Shown here in pieces: positions 15,468-20,249 of a DNA stretch of 20,249 nt. Under the pieces are notes generated by a model, which saw only the letters and a list, made by a program, of their open reading frames with translations, made no database searches and was not told where the DNA came from. Position 1 is the stretch's first letter, and every line of letters starts with the position of its first letter. This DNA comes from an uncultured Campylobacter sp. Lineage in GTDB: Bacteria; Campylobacterota; Campylobacteria; Campylobacterales; Campylobacteraceae. The DNA lies in assembly GCA_900772495.1 (NCBI GenBank), contig CAAHEJ010000043.1, forward strand, positions 1 through 20,249, in the 5' to 3' direction. Position numbers and translations under genes: made by a program.

Positions 15468-15938
15468 ATGGAAGAAAAATACACCAAAATATATAAAGTC
15501 TCAATTTTTGAGTATATCAAACGAGGCTTTATCGTTATAGCGTTGTGTTCAATTGCTGGTAGTCTTGGAGGCGTTGTAGGTTGGAGTATAGTGAGTATTT
15601 TGCTTATTTTATTGCTTATAGGCTATGCAAATCTTTACTCTTTGCGTCTTTATATGGACGAAACGGGCATATATTGCTATGAAGGTTTTTTACCTTGGAG
15701 CAAAGGAAATGTAGGTATTGGTTGGCAAGATTGTGGTGGAGCTGGATATAAGCTTGGTTTTTTTTCTTATATCTTTAAAAGCTACACTCTAACTATCAAT
15801 CATCGCTTTACAAATTCAAGTGATATAGTTGTCCCAAATATCCACAAAGGCAATGAATTTGTAGAACTTGTTAATGAGTATTTATCCAAACTTCATCATA
15901 ATAGCTCACAAGACAAGCCAAGCAAAATCAACCATTAA
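15468..15938 (+). CDS. Membrane protein, possible bacterial PH-like domain
   Basis: The function of this 156-residue protein is unknown. Two adjacent hydrophobic helices occupy residues about 20-60 (FIVIALCSIAGSLGGVVGW and SIVSILLILLLIGYANLY). A soluble C-terminal part follows with strands LRLYMDETGIYCYEG, IGWQDCGGAGYKL and YTLTINH; this layout (short anchor pair then 'L.i.e.Gi....' strands) resembles small bacterial PH (YdbS/DUF-type) proteins. It is in one operon with the lipoprotein (9-base gap, AGGAGC ribosome site). A T8 run lies at about 15760. A bidirectional hairpin ends the unit. Confidence 0.6.
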   Translation: MEEKYTKIYKVSIFEYIKRGFIVIALCSIAGSLGGVVGWSIVSILLILLLIGYANLYSLRLYMDETGIYCYEGFLPWSKGNVGIGWQDCGGAGYKLGFFSYIFKSYTLTINHRFTNSSDIVVPNIHKGNEFVELVNEYLSKLHHNSSQDKPSKINH

Positions 15939-15943
15939 ATCAA

Positions 15944-15971
15944 AGAGCAAAGCCTTTTAGGGCTTTGCTCT
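15944..15971. terminator. Bidirectional hairpin between the membrane-protein gene and dps
   Basis: AGAGCAAAGCC (15944-15954) pairs perfectly with GGCTTTGCTCT (15961-15971) over loop TTTTAG. On minus it is followed by TTTGATTT; on plus only by AAATGAAATTT. It sits exactly between two convergent genes, so it probably ends dps more efficiently than the plus-strand operon. Confidence 0.65.
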
Positions 15972-15987
15972 AAATGAAATTTCACGC

Positions 15988-16443
15988 TCACTTTTTCTTG
16001 CACGCACTTTCAAGCGCATTGTCAAGCATCCAAAGGGCTTTTTCAAGTTCGGCGATTTTATCTTGGGCAAGATTTGAAGTCGTGCTGTCATTTTCCTTGC
16101 TCGCAAGCTCGTCAAGCTTTTGAAACTCGCCCAAAAGATAGGTGTAATCGCTCTTTACGCACTCTAAAACCTCGCTTGCCGTGAAGCAGTCCTTTTGCAA
16201 AGGCTTGATTTTAGCGTGTTCGAGCAGGGCTTTGGGGCAAACAAGAGCCTTGCTTTTAAGCTGCAAAGCCCGCTCTGCCGTGTCGTCAAAGAGCTTTGCC
16301 ATAGCCTCATACGCTTCCTCAGTGTAAGCGTGGATAGCGTAAAACTGCAAGCCTTTGACATTCCAGTGATAGTTGTGAAAACGCACCCAAAGGCTGTGCG
16401 CGTCCGCTTGGATTTGGAGAAGTTTTTCTGTAACTTTTGACAT
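15988..16443 (-). CDS. dps: Dps ferritin-like DNA-protection protein
   Basis: Dps forms a 12-subunit shell that oxidises and stores iron using hydrogen peroxide, protecting DNA under oxidative or stationary stress. The 151 residues match the family length. The signature [17 protein letters not shown] (22-38) supplies His26 and His38, and [12 protein letters not shown] (51-62) supplies Asp53 and Glu57 of the inter-subunit ferroxidase site. The C-terminus [19 protein letters not shown] is a long helix with a basic tail. ATG 16443 has AAAGGAG 8 bases upstream and a TATAAT at 16477-16482. It is a single-gene unit, convergent with the operon to its left. Confidence 0.95.
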   Translation of the reverse strand: MSKVTEKLLQIQADAHSLWVRFHNYHWNVKGLQFYAIHAYTEEAYEAMAKLFDDTAERALQLKSKALVCPKALLEHAKIKPLQKDCFTASEVLECVKSDYTYLLGEFQKLDELASKENDSTTSNLAQDKIAELEKALWMLDNALESACKKK

Positions 16444-16476
16444 AATAATGTCTCCTTTCTTAAAAAATGTGCTGAC

Positions 16477-16512
16477 ATTATATCATAAAATTTCCAAATA
16501 ATAAAAATTATT
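16477..16512 (-). promoter_or_regulatory. dps promoter with AT palindrome
   Basis: The minus strand reads ATGATATAATG, giving a -10 at 16477-16482, 34 bases before the ATG. Just upstream, at 16497-16512, AATAAT-AAAA-ATTATT is a perfect inverted repeat in the place of a -35 box. Its shape recalls Fur/PerR-type sites (TATAATnATTATA-like), which would fit dps, but AT-rich DNA makes chance palindromes common. Confidence 0.5.
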
Positions 16513-16617
16513 GATTAGAAATTTACAAATTTTTGGTTTAGACTACACAAAATGCAAATACAAAGAGCAAAATCGAGTGTAGAATTTAAGTTTGCTTGTT
16601 ATCGAAGTAGGCTAAAT

Positions 16618-17220
16618 TTACGATGAAAACGGCTTTTTGATTTTAATGTAAATCACGCTTAAAATGATGATGAAAAGCACGATGATGATGAGAATTTCGT
16701 GCAAATACTCTTTGATGAGTGCTTCATTTTCGCCCACAAAATACCCCAAAGCTACCAAAATGCTTACCCACAGCGCACTGCCAAGTGCGGTAAAAGCCAC
16801 AAAACGCGCTAAATTCATACGCACCAAGCCAGCGGGCATTGAGATATACTGACGAATGCCGGGCAAAAGCCTACAAGTAAAGGTAGAAAACTCGCCGTGT
16901 TTGTTGAAAAAGGCTTCAAATTTAGCAAATTTTTGCTCATTTATGCCTACGAATTTACCCCATTTTAGCACGAAAGCGCGCCCCCAAAAATAGCAAAGGT
17001 AGTAGTTTATCAGCGCGCCAAGCACAGAGCCAAGCACTCCGCAAAGTATGGCTAGTAAGGCGTTCATCTCGCCTTTGCTCGCTAAATATCCAGCAGGTAT
17101 CATCACCACTTCGCTAGGAAAAGGCACAAAACAGCTTTCAAGTGTCATCAAAAGCACGATACCCACATAGCCCAAGTCGCTAGCACACTCTAAAACAAAA
17201 TCCACAAAGCTTTGTAGCAT
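16618..17220 (-). CDS. DedA-family membrane protein
   Basis: DedA (SNARE-associated/VTT-domain) proteins are inner-membrane lipid-flippase-type proteins acting on undecaprenyl phosphate or phosphatidylethanolamine, and needed for envelope integrity. Conserved features visible in the 200 residues are: TLESCFVPFPSEVVMIPAGY (26-45) with Glu28, the P-x-P-S-E re-entrant motif and Glu37; GSVLGALINYYLCYFWGR; and FTCRLLPGIRQYISMPAGLV (about 114-133) with the two arginines. A C-terminal membrane helix ends in a basic tail. It starts 30 bases after the chemoreceptor stop, so may be co-transcribed; the ribosome site is weak (AAAGA). Confidence 0.92.
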   Translation of the reverse strand: MLQSFVDFVLECASDLGYVGIVLLMTLESCFVPFPSEVVMIPAGYLASKGEMNALLAILCGVLGSVLGALINYYLCYFWGRAFVLKWGKFVGINEQKFAKFEAFFNKHGEFSTFTCRLLPGIRQYISMPAGLVRMNLARFVAFTALGSALWVSILVALGYFVGENEALIKEYLHEILIIIVLFIIILSVIYIKIKKPFSS

Positions 17221-17250
17221 TTATAATCTTTAAAATTCAAACTTTTTCAC

Positions 17251-18915
17251 TTAATTTTTAATGATTTCATTAAGTGTTTTGTCATTCTTTTTCAGCTCAC
17301 TCGAACGCTCTATAACGGTATTTACAATGCCTGCTGATTCTTTAAGCAGCTGGTCGATAGAAATCATCGAGTCGATGATACCGCGCGTTTGTTGCGTTAA
17401 ATTCATAGAACGCGTGTTTTGCTCTTGTATGTTGCTGACTATGTCGTTTATGTATTGCCTTGTGGTGTTTAGGCTTTCTTTTGAGTGTGAGCCTTCTTCT
17501 TCAAGGTTTTCAAGTATGCCTGAATTTTGCTCCAAAGATGAGCTGATATTTTTCAAATCCTTGATGATAGCTTCTATGTTTGTGGTGATTTCAGCTATGG
17601 AGTTGTCGGTGTTTTCGGCAAGTTTTCGCACCTCATCAGCCACTACCGCAAAGCCTCGCCCATAATCCCCAGCACGAGCTGCTTCTATGGCGGCATTGAG
17701 CGCAAGTAAATTTGTTTGCTCGGCTATGTCTTGGATTAAAGAAAGCACATTGTTGATTTGCGTGATATTGTTTTGCAAGCCCCCGATTTGCAAGTTAAGC
17801 TGAGTTTGGTTTTGCACGCTTGCGGTGAGCTCTTCTAAAAGGCTAGCGATGACTCTGTTTGTGGAGTTGATATACTCTTGGCTTTGGTTGATTTTACCTT
17901 GTGAAGCGTTGGCTAAATTTATGTTTTCATCAAGTCCGCCTACGATGTCTTGCCCTGTTTGCACGCTTTTTGAAGTCTTTTCGTTTATGCCATCGATATG
18001 GTTTTGCAGTTTAGTCGCATAAGAGCTGACATTTAAAATCTCTTGACTTGTTTGCTCGGCGATTTCGATGATTTTTTTCATTTTGGAGACAAATTCGTTG
18101 ATAAATCTAGTGATGATGAAAAGCTCGTCCTTGTCGCCTCTGTCGATTTTAAGCAGGCTTTTTTGGTTGTGGCTTGTGCCTGCTTTAAGATAAGTTACTA
18201 TGGCGTTAGCATCTCTTTTGAATTCCCGCACAAGTTTTAAGAGCATATAGACGATAACAGCCGTGATAGCTAAAATAAACAAAAGCATAGTAAGTATGCC
18301 ACTAGCAAAGGCTTTTGACTCGTCTTTTGAGTTGCTCGTTTGGGCTAAATCATCATTGATAAGCGCAAAATCCTTTGTCATACTCTCTAAGGACTGCGAA
18401 GTTTCGTCCGTGCGCTTGTAAGTGCGCTCTATAAGGACATTGTAAATGTTACCAAAGACGGTTTGCAAGCGTTGGCAAAACCATCTTGTGTCATCATCTT
18501 GTAATAAAATTGTATGAATTTCGTTGTAATACTCTTGCAACTCAGAATCGCCTTTGACAAAGCTTTCATTCCAGCTGCGCACCATTTGCTTGGTGATTCG
18601 TCTTGTGTTTGTATCATCGCTTAAAAGTAGTTTGATGAGATTTGCGTTGATATTGCCGATAAATTCAAACTGCTCGGTTAAGCCCTCGTTTGCTTTCATC
18701 GTTTCCTCAGCTTGATTTAAAGCCTCCAAAGTTTGAGTGAAATTCACCTGAATTCGCTCGACATTTTCCTCCACTTGTGAAGTAAAGCTTAAAAACACAC
18801 CATAAAAGATGATAAAAGTTAAGGATAAAACCACTATAAGCGAAGTTATCCCAAAAAAACTTAAATTCAGCCTACTTGCAAGGCTCAGCTTTTTCAAACG
18901 ACTCTCAAACAACAC
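17251..18915 (-). CDS. Methyl-accepting chemotaxis protein (transmembrane chemoreceptor)
   Basis: The 554 residues show receptor topology. Membrane helix 1 is about 18-44 and is followed by a helical periplasmic ligand domain (about 45-204) with no Cache signature. Helix 2 is about 206-228, then a HAMP-like segment with [15 protein letters not shown] (261-275). A long coiled-coil holds the universal signalling tip [20 protein letters not shown] then [20 protein letters not shown] (398-436) that contacts CheA/CheW. The C-terminus has no CheR/CheB pentapeptide. The start is GTG 18915 with AAGGAT 7 bases upstream, 9 bases after the second small secreted protein. The alpha-helical sensor suggests a four-helix-bundle type; the ligand is unknown. 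Genetic linkage to two secreted proteins raises the possibility of an indirect periplasmic ligand partner. Confidence 0.95.
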   Translation of the reverse strand: MLFESRLKKLSLASRLNLSFFGITSLIVVLSLTFIIFYGVFLSFTSQVEENVERIQVNFTQTLEALNQAEETMKANEGLTEQFEFIGNINANLIKLLLSDDTNTRRITKQMVRSWNESFVKGDSELQEYYNEIHTILLQDDDTRWFCQRLQTVFGNIYNVLIERTYKRTDETSQSLESMTKDFALINDDLAQTSNSKDESKAFASGILTMLLFILAITAVIVYMLLKLVREFKRDANAIVTYLKAGTSHNQKSLLKIDRGDKDELFIITRFINEFVSKMKKIIEIAEQTSQEILNVSSYATKLQNHIDGINEKTSKSVQTGQDIVGGLDENINLANASQGKINQSQEYINSTNRVIASLLEELTASVQNQTQLNLQIGGLQNNITQINNVLSLIQDIAEQTNLLALNAAIEAARAGDYGRGFAVVADEVRKLAENTDNSIAEITTNIEAIIKDLKNISSSLEQNSGILENLEEEGSHSKESLNTTRQYINDIVSNIQEQNTRSMNLTQQTRGIIDSMISIDQLLKESAGIVNTVIERSSELKKNDKTLNEIIKN

Positions 18916-18924
18916 GACAAATCC

Positions 18925-19155
18925 TTATTTACCCGCATAGCTTGCTTGGTTTGGATTATCAGCAGCACCTGCTACAAGGCAGTCTTTTAGTGCTGCGGCG
19001 TCTTTTGGGTTATCCACTCGGTTTTTAACCCAGCGTTCTAACTGCGCCATAGTCTTGCTTGCAGGGTTTGGCGCGTTGTATTTGCTCGCTAATGCACCAC
19101 AATCAGCCGCAAAAAGCGGCAAGCTCAACATACAAACTAACAAAAACTTTTTCAT
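18925..19155 (-). CDS. Small secreted protein, tandem copy B
   Basis: This 76-residue protein has a signal peptide MKKFLLVCMLSLPLFA and a mature chain of about 60 residues (ADCGALASKYNAPNPASKTM onward). I do not recognise a named family. Two cysteines (in ADC and in LKDC) could form a disulfide. A central amphipathic helix MAQLERWVKNRVDNPKDAA is followed by a tail DNPNQASYAGK. From SKTMAQ to the end it differs from copy A at a single residue. ATG 19155 overlaps the copy A stop by 4 bases, and the chemoreceptor gene follows 9 bases later, so the three are co-translated. A periplasmic or secreted role is inferred from the signal peptide. Confidence 0.8.
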   Translation of the reverse strand: MKKFLLVCMLSLPLFAADCGALASKYNAPNPASKTMAQLERWVKNRVDNPKDAAALKDCLVAGAADNPNQASYAGK

Positions 19156-19397
19156 ATAGCCCCCTTTCCAGCATAGCTTGCTTGGTTTGGATTATCAGCA
19201 GCACCTGCTACAAGGCAGTCTTTTAGCACTGCGGCATCTTTTGGGTTATCCACTCGGTTTTTAACCCAGCGTTCAAGCTGTGCCATAGTCTTTGAAGCAG
19301 GGTTTGGGGAGCTGTATTTTTTGCATAAAGCATCACAATCAGCCCCCAAAGCGCACAAAGGCAGGCAAGCAACAAATATAAAGGCTATCCTTTTCAT
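19152..19397 (-). CDS. Small secreted protein, tandem copy A
   Basis: This 81-residue protein has a signal peptide MKRIAFIFVACLPLCALG and a mature chain starting ADCDALCKKYSSPNPASKTM. It has three mature cysteines against two in copy B (an extra one in DALCKK). The last three residues GAI arise because its frame runs into the ribosome site GGAAAGGGGG of copy B. The signal peptides of A and B differ while the mature C-terminal two-thirds is nearly identical, also at DNA level (about 18946-19055 versus 19174-19283), indicating recent duplication or gene conversion. ATG 19397 has GGGAGGGA 6 bases upstream and follows the outer-membrane gene by 22 bases. Its function is unknown. Confidence 0.8.
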   Translation of the reverse strand: MKRIAFIFVACLPLCALGADCDALCKKYSSPNPASKTMAQLERWVKNRVDNPKDAAVLKDCLVAGAADNPNQASYAGKGAI

Positions 19398-19419
19398 CGT
19401 TTATCCCTCCCTTATCACA

Positions 19420-20249
19420 CTAGAATTTCACATTGTATATCAGCATTATGTTGTCGGCTGTGCTTTCATAGCCACCCTTTGCTTTATCTTCATCATTTGT
19501 GCCATAAGCTCCACCTAGTGGCAAGCCGCGGTTGTTCCATTTGTTTTGTATGTGCGTGTAGCTGAGTCTAAAAAACTGATTTCTGTCAAGCTGAGTGATG
19601 ACATACACATCAAAAGCCTGTCCGCGTGTGTTGCGTATGTTTAGCGGGTCGTTAAAGCTTAGCCTACTGAATGCAAACCAGTATTGTGAGCCGTAAAAAT
19701 ACTCGCCGCCAAGTTTAAAGTAGCGGTGAAAGTCATAACGCAAGCCCGCGTGCACGGCAAAGGCTGTTTCTTCGTTGAAAAGTTTGCCTAAATTTACTTC
19801 TTGCGAAATAGTAGAAATTTGCCCTGTGGTAGTGTCAGCCCTAGGAATTTGTGCTGTAAATGAAACTTCTCTTGCCCCGCTACCTTTCATATAAGAACCA
19901 GATACAAAGTAGCTAAGCGGTAAGCCAAAGGCTTGATAGCTTTCAAAATGCACATTTGCGGTATCTATCGTGCCCAAAGTTTGCACGCCAAGTCCATTTT
20001 GAAGCGATGATAAATCAAGGGCTAAATCGTGCAAACGCATATAAGATACGACAAACAAGCTATTTTTACCCAACGAACCAAGATAGGGTTGGATTTCAAA
20101 AGAAGCGTAGTATAAATCCGTATCAGCTTTTTCAGATTTTCCTATCCAGTCGCGCACTAAACCTTGCTCATCAACTTGATATATCTTACCATAAGCCCCG
20201 CGCACGGCAAATTGCAACTGCCTTAAAAATCTCGGCTTGTAGCTTAAAA
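19420..20249 (-). CDS. DUF3373-type outer-membrane beta-barrel protein, C-terminal part (cut by right edge)
   Basis: The frame is open to the window edge (upstream codons read LSYKPRFLRQ before LQFAVRGAYG), so the TTG at 20217 is not the start. The 276 visible residues alternate hydrophobic and polar residues as beta strands. They include FKLGGEYFYGSQYWFAF, SFNDPLNIRNTRGQAFDVY and QLDRNQFFRLSYTHIQNKW, and end in VKF-stop, the aromatic BAM signal. The GSQYWF...DPLN..RTRG...Y...NR..F.R..Y pattern is that of DUF3373 proteins of Campylobacter and Helicobacter, whose usual length is about 450-570 residues. It heads the cluster leading to the two small secreted proteins and the chemoreceptor. Confidence 0.75.
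   Translation of the reverse strand, partial: LSYKPRFLRQLQFAVRGAYGKIYQVDEQGLVRDWIGKSEKADTDLYYASFEIQPYLGSLGKNSLFVVSYMRLHDLALDLSSLQNGLGVQTLGTIDTANVHFESYQAFGLPLSYFVSGSYMKGSGAREVSFTAQIPRADTTTGQISTISQEVNLGKLFNEETAFAVHAGLRYDFHRYFKLGGEYFYGSQYWFAFSRLSFNDPLNIRNTRGQAFDVYVITQLDRNQFFRLSYTHIQNKWNNRGLPLGGAYGTNDEDKAKGGYESTADNIMLIYNVKF

Overview
The window looks like a chromosomal segment of a Campylobacter-type epsilonproteobacterium. Support for this: genes are dense and tightly packed with an AT-rich third codon position; extended TATAAT -10 boxes without clear -35 boxes precede most transcription units; the outer-membrane porin starts like the Campylobacter major outer membrane protein (mature start ATPLEEAIKDVDVSG); and Dps, a short PUA-less ProB, a short TsaC-like protein and a DUF3373-type outer-membrane protein all have Campylobacter/Helicobacter style.

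Layout. 1-67: first 22 codons of a pyruvate:flavodoxin/ferredoxin oxidoreductase gene (minus). 212-3157: a compact, visibly AT-richer three-gene operon (minus) encoding a DUF262/ParB-like protein, an AAA/ABC-type ATPase with a DUF3696-like C-terminus and a protein with a C-terminal phospholipase-D-like HD motif. This is a candidate anti-phage defence system, joined by ATGA overlap to the end of carB. 3154-6630: carB (minus). 6631-8049: a repeat-rich stretch holding a TsaC-like gene on plus, then a repeat-bearing decayed region. 8050-8124: tRNA-Glu (minus). 8374-8952: mntP manganese exporter (plus) with a hairpin leader. 9294-10700: MOMP-like porin (minus). 11020-11808: DUF2238-like membrane protein (minus). 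12196-14698: an AI-2E-family membrane protein, proB and a membrane-anchored TPR protein (plus). 14781-14981: small helix-turn-helix protein (minus), divergent from a BamE/SmpA-like lipoprotein and a membrane protein (15126-15938, plus). 15988-16443: dps (minus). 16618-20249: a five-gene minus-strand cluster: a DUF3373-type outer-membrane protein (cut by the right edge), two near-identical tandem small secreted proteins, a chemoreceptor and a DedA protein.

Two observations stand out. First, the DUF262 / DUF3696-ATPase / PLD-like operon is inserted without a scar between two housekeeping genes, with its first start codon inside the carB stop, so it may be expressed by riding on carB translation. 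Second, short palindromic repeat material seems to have spread through this genome and entered coding sequence in frame twice within a few kb. CarB carries about 60 extra residues, including the SERSEES peptide of an inverted-repeat element, in its inter-half linker. The TsaC-like protein carries about 75 extra residues, including a perfect 11-bp hairpin, in a surface loop. Related repeat elements lie in intergenic DNA at about 7849 and 10871.
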